Positions 55,993 through 64,000 of a stretch of 64,000 bases of DNA are shown here, piece after piece. The stretch spans positions 496,001-560,000 of the forward strand of contig NZ_RAQC01000001.1 in NCBI RefSeq assembly GCF_003610405.1, given 5' to 3'. Position 1 is the stretch's first letter. Every line of letters begins with the position of its first letter. Source of the DNA: Microbacterium sp. AG238 (GTDB lineage Bacteria; Actinomycetota; Actinomycetes; Actinomycetales; Microbacteriaceae). The translations under genes and the position numbers were made by a program. Under the pieces are notes generated by a model that was not told the DNA's origin, did not search any database, and saw only the letters and a list, made by a program, of their open reading frames with translations.

Positions 55993-57327
55993 ATGGCCTC
56001 CAGCGCTCTGCTCACCGACCGTTACGAGATCACGATGCTGCAGGCCGCGCTGCGCGACGGCACGGCGGATCGGCGCTGCGTTTTCGAGGTCTTCGCGCGA
56101 CGGCTGCCCGGCGGCCGCCGGTTCGGCGTGGTCGCGGGCACCGGACGACTGCTCGAGGAGATCGAGGACTTCCGTTTCGGCGACGATGAGCTGGCGTTCC
56201 TCCGCGATCACGGGGCGCTCGACGAGCAGACCCTTGCATGGCTCGCCGACTATCGCTTCACCGGCACGATCACCGGGTACCGCGAGGGCGAGCTCTACTT
56301 CCCCGGTTCACCGGTCCTGACCGTGGAGGGGACGTTCGCGGAGGCCGTCGTGCTCGAGACCCTTGTGCTCAGCATCCTCAACTACGACTCCGCCGTCGCC
56401 ACCGCCGCTGCACGCATGGCGATCGCCGCGGGCGACCGTCCGCTCGCCGAGATGGGGTCGCGCCGTGCGCACGAGCGCAGCGCCGTCGCCGCCGCCCGCG
56501 CCGCGCACATCGCCGGATTCGGCGCGACGAGCAACCTCGAGGCGGGACGGACGTGGGGCATCCCCACGATGGGCACCGCCGCGCATGCCTGGACGCTGCT
56601 CCACGACAGCGAGGAGGAGGCCTTCCGCAGCCAGATCGACGCGCTCGGGGTCGACACGACCTTGCTGATCGACACCTACGACATCACCGAGGGAGTCGCG
56701 ACGGCCGTACGGGTGGCGGGAACGGACCTCGGCGGAGTGCGGATCGACTCCGGCGACCTCCCCACCGTCGCCGCGGACGTCCGCGCGCAGCTCGACGCGC
56801 TGGGCGCCCACGGCACGCGCATCACGGTCACGAGCGACCTCGATGAGTACGCGATCGCGGCGCTCGCGGCATCCCCCGTCGATGCCTACGGAGTCGGGAC
56901 GTCGCTCGTCACGGGCTCGGGCACCCCGACTGCAGGCATGGTCTACAAGCTGGTCGCGCGGCAGAACGACGACGGATCATGGCTCTCCGTGGCGAAGGCT
57001 TCCGCCGACAAGGTGTCGCACGGCGGTCGCAAGACGGCGTTCCGAGCCCTCGTCGGCGGTACCGCCAAGGAGGAGGTCGTGGTGGTGTCCGATGGATTCG
57101 AGCCCCTCGACACGCCCGCTGAACACCCCGACGCTCGCGCACTGCAGACGATGCTGTTCGCGGATGGCCGGGCGGTCGGCGACTGGGTCGGTGCCGCCGG
57201 CGTGCGCGCCGCCCGCGCCCACCACGCCAGCGTGATCGAGGAGATGCCGGTTCGAGCTCTCGCGCTCAGCCGCTCCGAACCCGCGATCCCGACGGTCTAC
57301 CACGCCGAAAACGCACCGCCTCGCTGA
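55993..57327 (+). CDS. pncB: Nicotinate phosphoribosyltransferase
   Basis: First step of the Preiss-Handler NAD salvage route: nicotinate plus PRPP. 444 residues. Blocks: [30 protein letters not shown] with the phosphorylated-His region, [12 protein letters not shown] and [13 protein letters not shown]. The C-terminal codons form one arm of a downstream hairpin. Confidence 0.95.
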   Translation: MASSALLTDRYEITMLQAALRDGTADRRCVFEVFARRLPGGRRFGVVAGTGRLLEEIEDFRFGDDELAFLRDHGALDEQTLAWLADYRFTGTITGYREGELYFPGSPVLTVEGTFAEAVVLETLVLSILNYDSAVATAAARMAIAAGDRPLAEMGSRRAHERSAVAAARAAHIAGFGATSNLEAGRTWGIPTMGTAAHAWTLLHDSEEEAFRSQIDALGVDTTLLIDTYDITEGVATAVRVAGTDLGGVRIDSGDLPTVAADVRAQLDALGAHGTRITVTSDLDEYAIAALAASPVDAYGVGTSLVTGSGTPTAGMVYKLVARQNDDGSWLSVAKASADKVSHGGRKTAFRALVGGTAKEEVVVVSDGFEPLDTPAEHPDARALQTMLFADGRAVGDWVGAAGVRAARAHHASVIEEMPVRALALSRSEPAIPTVYHAENAPPR

Positions 57328-57373
57328 GAGTGCACCTTTGACGGTGCGTTCTCGGCGGGACGGTGCGTTTTCG
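57306..57373. terminator. Bidirectional terminator with nested repeat arms
   Basis: CGAAAACGCACCG (57306-57318, inside pncB) pairs with CGGTGCGTTTTCG (57361-57373). An extra ACGGTGCGTT at 57341-57350 can pair with the same left arm, giving two alternative hairpins between convergent genes. Confidence 0.75.
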
Positions 57374-57389
57374 CGAGATCGGCGACGCG

Positions 57390-57656
57390 TCAGCGCGTCA
57401 TCGACTCGTAGATCTCCTTGCATGTGGGGCAGACCGGGAACTTCTCGGGGTCGCGACCCGGAGTCCACTTCTTGCCGCAGAGCGCACGCACGGGCTTGCC
57501 GGTGATCGCCGACTCGAGGATCTTGTCCTTCTTGACGTAATGCGAGAACCGCTCGTGGTCGCCCGGCTCGATCGTCTCCTCGCGGATGAGCTCTTCGAGC
57601 TCACGGTCGAGGGTCGCGAGACCGCCCTGGTCGGGAGAATCGAGAGGAGTGCTCAT
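57390..57656 (-). CDS. DUF3039 small protein
   Basis: 88 residues, typical of the actinobacterial DUF3039 family. A zinc-ribbon-like set appears as ALCGKKW then CPTCKEI, together with SHYVKK. Function unknown; it is widely conserved among actinobacteria. Starts 6 nt after TAGAAT. Confidence 0.88.
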   Translation of the reverse strand: MSTPLDSPDQGGLATLDRELEELIREETIEPGDHERFSHYVKKDKILESAITGKPVRALCGKKWTPGRDPEKFPVCPTCKEIYESMTR

Positions 57657-57662
57657 GCGGGA

Positions 57663-57668
57663 ATTCTA
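57663..57668 (-). promoter_or_regulatory. Putative -10 box of the DUF3039 gene
   Basis: TAGAAT on the minus strand with 6 nt to the ATG at 57656. Confidence 0.55.
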
Positions 57669-57679
57669 TCGGCGAACGG

Positions 57680-59215
57680 TCACGTCGTCTCGGCGAATGC
57701 CATCAGCCGATCGCCACGCCGATCGAAGAGCAGCCCACCGACGAGGATCCCGGCGGTGAGCACCACGATTCCGACGCCCACACCGGTGCCGAGCGCCCAC
57801 CACTGCGCCTGCGCCTCCCCCAACGCGAACTGCCAGGACCACCACAGTGCCGGCGCCGCCGCGAGAAGCGCCCCGACGAGCACGGCCCCCTGGGAGAGCC
57901 CGCCGCCGGTGCGCTGGGGCTGCTGGAACGGGCTGTCGCCATGGCGGGCTACCGCGTACGGCGCGAGCACGGACGATACCGACGAAAGACCGAGACCGCC
58001 GAGCAGCAGCGCGGAGCAGACGCCCACCATCGCCGGCAGCACACCCCAATCGCCGTGGATGCCGATGCCGACCGGGATCGCGATGGCAAGCAGCGGCACC
58101 GCGACGAGAAGCAGCGGAACCAGGCGCCCGACTCGATCCGAGGCACCCCGCACCGCACTGGAGATATGCAGCCACACGGCCGAACCGTCGTAGGCGAGGT
58201 CGTTATGGACGACCCAGCCGAGAAGGAGCGCGATCAGCGGCGCGGGGATCAGGGCCGCGACCTCATGGGGCACGCCGACGATGAGGAGGGGCACGACCGC
58301 GACGACGGCGGCGACCGGGATGATCGCGATGTCGACGAGATACCGGGGATCGCGCAGCCAGTACACGAGGGAACGCGCCGCGACGGCCCCGCCGGGTGTA
58401 CCGGGCGTGACGGTGAACCATCCGAGTCCGCGGCGCTCCCGCACCGATACGGGCCGCTCGGTGCGGGTCAGCATGCGCCGCACGATCAGGATCCAAGCGG
58501 CAGCCAGCGCCAGGGCCGTCAGGACCGCGACGAGCACGACCACCGGGCGCGGATCGAGCGGGAGCACCCACGCGGCCCCGATGGGGGTGACCGCGAGCGT
58601 CTCGACGGCGGCGAGCAGAGGGCTCGGAACGCCCTCGTCCCAGTTCAACGAGGCGAGGAAGACCGCGACGGGGATCGCGACGACAGCGATGCCGAGCAGG
58701 AGCAGAGTCGTCAGCTCGCGTGAACGGCGGTCCGCCAGCACGAGAGCGGCGATTCCGAGAGCCACCCGGGCGAGGAGGAGTTGAGTGACGACGATCAGCG
58801 CCGCGCCGAAGCTGGCCGCGACCGGGTCGACGCCGTGAGCGACCCAGGTGAGCGCGACGGCGACCGAGATCGCGATCATGGCGGCCGACGGCAGACTCAG
58901 CGGGCTGGCGACGGCCGTCGCGGCGGCCACGAGCCGCCAGTCACGGCCTGTCACGATGAAGGCTCGCGGGTCGAGCGGGTCGCGGACGGGCGTCACCAGC
59001 GGCACCAGAGCGAAGCATGCCGACACAGCCGCCCCGCCTACCGCGAGCACCACCAGGGCGCTCGCCAGTGGCGCATCCTGCAGACGCCAGAGCGCGAGGA
59101 CGATCGCCCCGACGAGGATCACGGCGGCCGCGAGCGCCGCGAATGCGCGGGCGCGGTGGAACCGCAGTGCCCCGACCAGGACGTCGAACCTCAGTCGGAG
59201 AACGTGTGCAACCAT
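57680..59215 (-). CDS. ABC-2-type membrane permease subunit, putative
   Basis: 511 residues with about 12 hydrophobic segments and no soluble catalytic domain. It starts 25 bp inside the end of the ABC ATPase gene, so it is the membrane partner of that ATPase. Exporter architecture; substrate unknown. Middle loop SVRERRGLGWFTVTPGTPGG is probably cytoplasmic. Confidence 0.78.
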   Translation of the reverse strand: MVAHVLRLRFDVLVGALRFHRARAFAALAAAVILVGAIVLALWRLQDAPLASALVVLAVGGAAVSACFALVPLVTPVRDPLDPRAFIVTGRDWRLVAAATAVASPLSLPSAAMIAISVAVALTWVAHGVDPVAASFGAALIVVTQLLLARVALGIAALVLADRRSRELTTLLLLGIAVVAIPVAVFLASLNWDEGVPSPLLAAVETLAVTPIGAAWVLPLDPRPVVVLVAVLTALALAAAWILIVRRMLTRTERPVSVRERRGLGWFTVTPGTPGGAVAARSLVYWLRDPRYLVDIAIIPVAAVVAVVPLLIVGVPHEVAALIPAPLIALLLGWVVHNDLAYDGSAVWLHISSAVRGASDRVGRLVPLLLVAVPLLAIAIPVGIGIHGDWGVLPAMVGVCSALLLGGLGLSSVSSVLAPYAVARHGDSPFQQPQRTGGGLSQGAVLVGALLAAAPALWWSWQFALGEAQAQWWALGTGVGVGIVVLTAGILVGGLLFDRRGDRLMAFAETT

Positions 59216-60918
59216 TCGAGGCCCTCCACCGCGCTGGTCCCGCCCGCAAGCTCGAGGAACCGTTCCTCGAGCGTGCGACCGTCGCGTACCTCATCGACCG
59301 TTCCCGCCGCGAGGATCCGCCCGCCCACGACGACGGCGACGCCCGAGCAGGCGCGCTGAACGAGCTCCATGCCATGGCTCGAGAGGATGACGGTGCCGCC
59401 GTGTGCGACGTACTTCTGCAGGATGTCGAGGATGACGGCGCTCGAGACGGGGTCGACCGACTCGAAGGGCTCGTCGAGCACCAGCAAGCGCGGCGCGTGG
59501 ATCATGGCTCCAGCGAGCATGACCTTCTTGGTCATACCGGCGGAGTAATCGGAGACACTGCGCCCGAGCGCGTCGGTCAGGTCGAACGCCGAGGCGAGGT
59601 CTGCGATGCGGTTCTCGACGACGGCGGGCTTCAGCCCGCGCAGGACGCCGTAGTAGTAGAGGAGTTGACGGCCGGAGAGACGGTCGAATGTACGGAGCCG
59701 GTCGGGCAGCACCCCCATCTGCCGCTTCGCGGCAGCCGGGTCGCGGCGGATGTCGACTCCCGCGATCTCGACCGAGCCTTCGTCGGGTCGCAGAAGGCCC
59801 GCGATCATCGACAGCGTGGTCGTCTTTCCGGCACCGTTCGGTCCCACGAGCCCGTAGAAGGATCCCGCCGGGATCTCGAGGTCGATGCGGTCGACGGCAC
59901 GCGCCTCGCCGTAGGTCTTGGTGACGCCGCGCAGACGCAGCGCCGGAGCGCTCGACGCGAGGTCGGCCGGCATCCGCTCGTCCGACCCGTCGCTCATCGC
60001 GACCGCGCCGGCCCCGACCACGTCGAGGGCCTCGTCGTCGTCCACGGGTGCGTCGTCCACGGGCGGCGCGTCGACGGTTGCGGCTTCTGGCTCCGCTGCG
60101 AGGACCGTTTCGACGTCAGCGACGACCTCGTCGGCAACGGCGTCGCCAGCCGCGGCCGGGGGCCCCGGCAGGGGCTCGCGTTCGGGTTCTTCCTCCGGGA
60201 CCACCGACGCGTCGAGTTCCGGGGCCACCGCCGCCTCATGTGCCGGCGGTTCCTCCGAGATCGTCTCCGCTTCGTGCGCCCGTTCCTGCTCCGGGGCGAC
60301 CAGCTGTTCGAGCTGCGGCTCCGGCTGTTCCGCCGTCTCGACCTCGGGCTCGGGCTCCGCGTCGGGCTCGAGCGGGGTCTCATCCGCGGTGTCCAGCTCG
60401 GGCTCGGCCGTGGCGGGGCCTACCGCACCACCCACGACCTCGTCATCCGATGCCGCGGTGTCCGATGCTGCTGTGTCCGATGCCACGTCAGCCGATGCCA
60501 CGTCGGCCGCACCCCCGTCATCCGCGATCACGTCGGCGGCGATCGTGTCTTCCGCCCCGACACTCTCTGTCTCAGGCGGCTCGGGCGGGGCGACGAACGC
60601 GGCCGCCGCGACGGCCGCCGGCATCTCGGGCTTGGGCGGCGTTGCCGCCGAGGGCGCGCTCGTGCTGCGGGGCTTACGCGGCGTCTTCTTCGCACCGGCG
60701 GTGCCCTGCGAGCGGGGCTTACGCGGCTTCGGCGTTCGCGGCGCGCTCGTTGGAGGGGTCGTCGTCGTGCCGTCCTGCGAGCCCGAACCGGGCGTCACCG
60801 TGGGCCCGAGCCCGGCAGCCGCGACCTCGGCGGGGATGTCGGGAAGAGGCGGCACGGAGGTATCGACAGGCGACGCGACACGCTGTTCGTGCTGGGGGGC
60901 GGCTGAGTCGTCTGTCAC
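59191..60918 (-). CDS. ABC transporter ATPase with 307-residue acidic N-terminal extension
   Basis: 575 residues. The ABC core (about 325-575) has Walker A GPNGAGKTTT (359-368), signature YSAGMTKK and Walker B LLVLDEPFESVD. Residues 1-307 are disordered, rich in Ala, Pro, Glu and Asp, with basic patches (KPRKPRSQG, KKTPRKPRS) and short tandem units (SDTAASDTAASD). GTG 60918 follows TAGGTT by 6 nt, which supports the long form; an internal ATG at 59997 would give a normal 268-residue ATPase. Confidence 0.85.
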   Translation of the reverse strand: MTDDSAAPQHEQRVASPVDTSVPPLPDIPAEVAAAGLGPTVTPGSGSQDGTTTTPPTSAPRTPKPRKPRSQGTAGAKKTPRKPRSTSAPSAATPPKPEMPAAVAAAAFVAPPEPPETESVGAEDTIAADVIADDGGAADVASADVASDTAASDTAASDDEVVGGAVGPATAEPELDTADETPLEPDAEPEPEVETAEQPEPQLEQLVAPEQERAHEAETISEEPPAHEAAVAPELDASVVPEEEPEREPLPGPPAAAGDAVADEVVADVETVLAAEPEAATVDAPPVDDAPVDDDEALDVVGAGAVAMSDGSDERMPADLASSAPALRLRGVTKTYGEARAVDRIDLEIPAGSFYGLVGPNGAGKTTTLSMIAGLLRPDEGSVEIAGVDIRRDPAAAKRQMGVLPDRLRTFDRLSGRQLLYYYGVLRGLKPAVVENRIADLASAFDLTDALGRSVSDYSAGMTKKVMLAGAMIHAPRLLVLDEPFESVDPVSSAVILDILQKYVAHGGTVILSSHGMELVQRACSGVAVVVGGRILAAGTVDEVRDGRTLEERFLELAGGTSAVEGLEWLHTFSD

Positions 60919-60924
60919 CCCCCA

Positions 60925-60930
60925 AACCTA
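60925..60930 (-). promoter_or_regulatory. Putative -10 box of the ABC operon
   Basis: TAGGTT, 6 nt before GTG 60918; supports the long ATPase start. Confidence 0.5.
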
Positions 60931-61124
60931 TCAAGCAGGCCATCCGCGGCGAGGCGCCGCGTCATGAAGGAACACCGAGAATCGCGCTACCAGCAAGGTC
61001 ACGAAAGCGCAACGGCTCCGGGTGTCCGGGCGACCTCCCAGAAGGGCTCGCTACCATGAAAAACGCTGTCCCGGGATGTCACCCCGGTGAATACTGATCT
61101 AACTCGTAACTTCAGGAGATTCTC

Positions 61125-61817
61125 GTGGCCCTTCAGATCGTGATCCTCGCTGCCGGGATGGGCTCCCGCCTGGGCCGCTCCCTCCCCAAGCCGCTCACCG
61201 AGCTGAACGACGGCCGCAGCATCATGCAGCAGCAGCACGACAACATCCGTGCAGCCTTCGGCGACGACGCCCGCATCACCACGGTGGTCGGTTACCGCGC
61301 CGAGACGATCGTCGACGCGTTCCCGGATGTCGACTACGTCTACAACGCCCGTTACGACGAGACCAACACCTCGCAGAGCCTGTTGCGCGCCCTCAAGGCC
61401 TCGGGACGCGGGGGTGTCCTGTGGATGAACGGCGACGTCGTCTTCGACCCCCGCGTGCTCGGCCGCGCTGTCGCACTCATCGAGCGCGATCAGTCGTTCG
61501 TCACCGTGAATACCGCGAAGGTGAGCGACGAAGAGGTCAAGTACACCGTCGGCGGCGACGGGTTCATCACGGAGCTCTCGAAGACGGTCCGCGGCGGAAT
61601 CGGCGAAGCGGTCGGCATCAACTACATCTCGAGCCGCGACAAGAAGGCGCTCATCGCGCAGCTCGGCCGCGTCGACGACCAGGACTACTTCGAGCGCGGG
61701 CTCGAGCTCGCCATCGCCGAGAACGGTCTGCGGCTCGAGCCGATGGACATCTCCGACCTGTACGCGGTCGAGGTCGACTTCGCCGAGGACCTCGAGCGCG
61801 CCAACCTGTACGTCTGA
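61125..61817 (+). CDS. LicC-like nucleotidyltransferase
   Basis: 230 residues, nucleotidyltransferase fold. N-terminal ILAAGMGSRLGRSLPKPL binds the NTP; NGDVVFDP carries the metal aspartate; VEVDFAEDLERA ends the protein. This resembles CTP:phosphocholine or sugar-1-phosphate nucleotidyltransferases used for surface polymers. GTG start with AGGAG. The nearby CDP-glycerol transferase supports a wall-polymer role, but the substrate is not proven. Confidence 0.78.
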   Translation: MALQIVILAAGMGSRLGRSLPKPLTELNDGRSIMQQQHDNIRAAFGDDARITTVVGYRAETIVDAFPDVDYVYNARYDETNTSQSLLRALKASGRGGVLWMNGDVVFDPRVLGRAVALIERDQSFVTVNTAKVSDEEVKYTVGGDGFITELSKTVRGGIGEAVGINYISSRDKKALIAQLGRVDDQDYFERGLELAIAENGLRLEPMDISDLYAVEVDFAEDLERANLYV

Positions 61818-61857
61818 TCGCGCCGTGCCCCGCCCGGGGCGCGAGAGGATGGGTGTC

Positions 61858-62802
61858 ATGGCCCGCAAGGTGCACCGCATCGATTCCCTCCCCGACGACG
61901 CTCCACGCCATGACGTGGGCGACGGCGACGCGGGGCGACACACGTTGACCGTCCGGACGCTCGACCGGCTGCTGGCCGTCCAGCGCCCCGTCGTAATCGC
62001 GCATCTGCGCGGCATCCGCCACCGGCATCCCGAGGCGACGACTGCGCAGATCGCGCAGATGCTCGAGCGCCGTTACCTCACCGCGGTCACCACGGGGGGC
62101 GCAGCCGTCGGTGCCACCGCGGTGATCCCCGGTATCGGGACGGCGACGACGCTCGCCCTCAGCGGCGTCGAGACGGCGGGGTTCCTCGAGGCCACGGCAC
62201 TGTTCGCGCAGTCCCTCGCAGAGCTGCACGGCATCCCCGTCGACGATCCCGACCGCGCGCGGGCTCTGGTGCTCGCCCTCATGCTCGGCCGCGAGGGCGC
62301 CGACCTGGTGGGGCAGTTCGCGAAGCAGGCGAGTGGTCGGGGCGCGCCCCGCAGCTCCTACTGGGGCGAGCTCGTGACCTCGTCGCTCCCCCGCACGGCC
62401 GTCGGGCCGGTCCTGGACCGGCTCAAGCACGCGTTCCTGCGACGGTTCGCTGCCGCCGGTGGCGCGTCGGTCGTCGGGAAGGCTCTCCCGTTCGGCATCG
62501 GCGCGGCGATCGGCGGCACCGGCAACCACATCCTCGGTCGCCGGGTGATCTCCGGCGCACGCCGCGCATTCGGAGTCGTGCCTGCGAGCTTCCCTGCGGC
62601 GCTCGAATCACGTGACGAAAATCAACCGATCGGACGAGGGGCAGGACCGATGGCACGGCGGATCAGCGGTGTCTTCGCCGAAGGCGGCCGCCAGATCGGC
62701 TCGTTCGCGTCTCGACCGTTCCGGCGTGGCGCGGCGCACGATTCGCGCACGGAGCCATCCAGCGGCCTCGACACCGACCTCGACGAGCGGAAGGAACCAT
62801 GA
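61858..62802 (+). CDS. EcsC-like protein, uncertain
   Basis: 314 residues. Two Gly/Ala-rich hydrophobic regions (about 80-125, AVIPGIGTATTLALSG; and about 200-225, LPFGIGAAIGGTGNH) are reminiscent of the EcsC family, and a basic disordered tail follows. ATG 61858 is preferred to 61849 by GAGAGG spacing. Overlaps the next gene by ATGA. Assignment is tentative. Confidence 0.6.
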   Translation: MARKVHRIDSLPDDAPRHDVGDGDAGRHTLTVRTLDRLLAVQRPVVIAHLRGIRHRHPEATTAQIAQMLERRYLTAVTTGGAAVGATAVIPGIGTATTLALSGVETAGFLEATALFAQSLAELHGIPVDDPDRARALVLALMLGREGADLVGQFAKQASGRGAPRSSYWGELVTSSLPRTAVGPVLDRLKHAFLRRFAAAGGASVVGKALPFGIGAAIGGTGNHILGRRVISGARRAFGVVPASFPAALESRDENQPIGRGAGPMARRISGVFAEGGRQIGSFASRPFRRGAAHDSRTEPSSGLDTDLDERKEP

Positions 62803-63020
62803 CCGCATTCCTGATCACGGTCCTGATCATCGGCGCCCTCTTCAACGTCGTCACCTGGCCGACGTTCCTGCGGCGGGTCGCGCGCGACCCGCGAGCGACC
62901 GATGAGCACGGCCGGCGCACCCGCTTCTTCACCGTGCACCTCGTCCTGGTGGTGATCGCGCTGGTACTCGCGCTGCTTTTCGTCGTGGGCGCCGTGCTGA
63001 TCGGCGCCGGCGCGCACTGA
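62799..63020 (+). CDS. SCO4848-type small membrane protein
   Basis: 73 residues, two helices separated by TFLRRVARDPRATDEHG and RFFTVH, the pattern of SCO4848-like actinobacterial membrane proteins. Coupled to the upstream gene by ATGA. Function unknown. Confidence 0.65.
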   Translation: MTAFLITVLIIGALFNVVTWPTFLRRVARDPRATDEHGRRTRFFTVHLVLVVIALVLALLFVVGAVLIGAGAH

Positions 63021-63038
63021 GCCCGGATGACGCCGTGT

Positions 63039-64000
63039 TCAGGCGTCGTCGAACTCCGCCTCGTCGCGCTCGTCTGCGACGGTGACGGTGCGCGCGTCCC
63101 ATTCCGCCCAGCGTTCCATCAGGAGTTCGATCGCCGCGTGGAAGCGCGCCGTCGCTGCACCGGGAGTGGTGTCGCCGAAGTAGTGACGCGACCACCCGCG
63201 CAGCCGTTCCGATGCCTCCGGGTCGTCAGCGACGCGGTCTGCGATCTCGACGATCGACGACGCCGACGTCGCCTCGAGCCAGGCGGCATCCGCGAGGTAG
63301 CCGCCCGTGTCGACCAGAGCCGCCGGATCGGCAGGACGCGTCACGAGAAGGGGCTTGGCCACCGCCAAACGGTCGTAGATCATCGCCGAGATGTCGACGA
63401 CGGCGAGGTCGGCGGCGGCCAGTTGCCAGCCCAGATCGGGTCCGTCGTCATAGACGTGATGAGCGAGCGGGTCGGCGGCGTTGGCAGCGGCGATGGCCGC
63501 GACGATCCGTCGATGAGCATCACCGTAGGACGCGTCCACCACACCGGACCGCGGGTGCGGCCGGTAGATCAGCCGGTGCCTCGGCGATGCGAGCACCGCC
63601 GCCGCGAGCGACTCGCCGTGCGAGGCGATGGAGCCGTAGTGGGCGGCGGGGCGGTCGCCCTCCCATGTCGGCGCGTAGAGGATGACGCGGCGGTCGTCCT
63701 CGGGATACGGAAGGTCCCCCGAGAAGTGATCCGCCTGCGGTCGTCCGATCGCGATCGTCCGCGCGTCGAGGTCGTAGTCCCAGAGGACCCGGCCCAGCCG
63801 CTCACGCGCGGCGTCGCCGGCGATGAGCGCGTAGTCGTACGCCTTGAACTGGTTGGTGGTCATGTACATCTTGTCGGACTCGCCGTGGTTGATGAAGACG
63901 TGCCACCGGTGTCCGTAACGGAACATCTGGAAGTTCCGGGTGTTCTGGTTGACGTACAGCACCACGCGGATGTCCTGCGCCGCGACGACCGATTCGAGTG
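63039..64000 (-). CDS. CDP-glycerol glycerophosphotransferase family protein (N-terminus cut by edge)
   Basis: 320 residues to the window edge, with an open frame to base 64000. C-terminal part of a teichoic-acid glycerophosphotransferase (TagF/TagB type): HVFINHGESDKMYMTTN, VILYAPTWEG, YRPHPRSG and the end-domain ADLAVVDISAMIYDRLAVAKPLL. It polymerises glycerol-phosphate on the cytoplasmic face of the membrane. The gene start lies beyond the window. Confidence 0.85.
   Translation of the reverse strand, partial: LESVVAAQDIRVVLYVNQNTRNFQMFRYGHRWHVFINHGESDKMYMTTNQFKAYDYALIAGDAARERLGRVLWDYDLDARTIAIGRPQADHFSGDLPYPEDDRRVILYAPTWEGDRPAAHYGSIASHGESLAAAVLASPRHRLIYRPHPRSGVVDASYGDAHRRIVAAIAAANAADPLAHHVYDDGPDLGWQLAAADLAVVDISAMIYDRLAVAKPLLVTRPADPAALVDTGGYLADAAWLEATSASSIVEIADRVADDPEASERLRGWSRHYFGDTTPGAATARFHAAIELLMERWAEWDARTVTVADERDEAEFDDA

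Noticed and set aside
60999..62015. 338-codon minus-strand frame over the nucleotidyltransferase
   Set aside because: The plus strand encodes a clear NTP-transferase with ribosome site; the minus frame has no motif.

Overview
The window is about 70% G+C. It carries an actinobacterial gene set: prfB-ftsE-ftsX-smpB-ssrA, otsAB, Ku/LigD, a TadABC pilus locus and DUF3039. Many genes start directly behind a TANNNT box, as in leaderless actinobacterial transcripts. Gene content and protein style fit the Microbacteriaceae, most probably Microbacterium or a close relative. That placement is an inference from the sequence alone; no database was searched.

Layout. 1-21.1 kb is mainly amino-acid metabolism, mostly on the minus strand: gltX (cut by the left edge), a LysR regulator facing a class V aminotransferase, an MFS/FAA-hydrolase/ilvE/leuB group, an efflux pump with its TetR repressor, serA, three small envelope proteins, ilvD-ilvB-ilvN-ilvC, and otsA-otsB. 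21.1-30.4 kb holds a thiolase, tRNA-Lys, a hisN-type phosphatase with three small genes, ssrA, a SIMPL protein, smpB, ftsX, ftsE and prfB.

30.4-39.2 kb is the most unusual part. Six plus-strand genes are closely packed, several overlapping: an MFS transporter, a GH114 lipoprotein, a cellulose-synthase-like GT2 without PilZ and with a helical insertion of about 150 residues, a STAS protein, an RsbW-like kinase, and a secreted GH26-like/OpgC fusion. A convergent GAF-SpoIIE phosphatase follows. Together they look like a surface-polysaccharide machine controlled by serine-phosphorylation partner switching rather than by cyclic-di-GMP.

39.3-43.7 kb is a reduced Tad pilus locus. A 51-nt element at its upstream end recurs 742 bp away. 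44.5-48.6 kb holds a LysR regulator and mesX-mesD, an oxygen-dependent, folate-independent methionine synthase pair, then an FNT channel. 48.7-53.1 kb has tRNA-Leu, a DedA protein and the divergent ku/ligD end-joining pair. A 590-bp repeat-rich spacer follows.

53.7-64 kb carries rdgB, rph, murI, pncB, DUF3039, a two-gene ABC exporter whose ATPase has a 307-residue acidic N-terminal extension, and a group likely concerned with wall polymers: a LicC-like nucleotidyltransferase, an EcsC-like protein, a SCO4848-type membrane protein, and a CDP-glycerol glycerophosphotransferase cut by the right edge.
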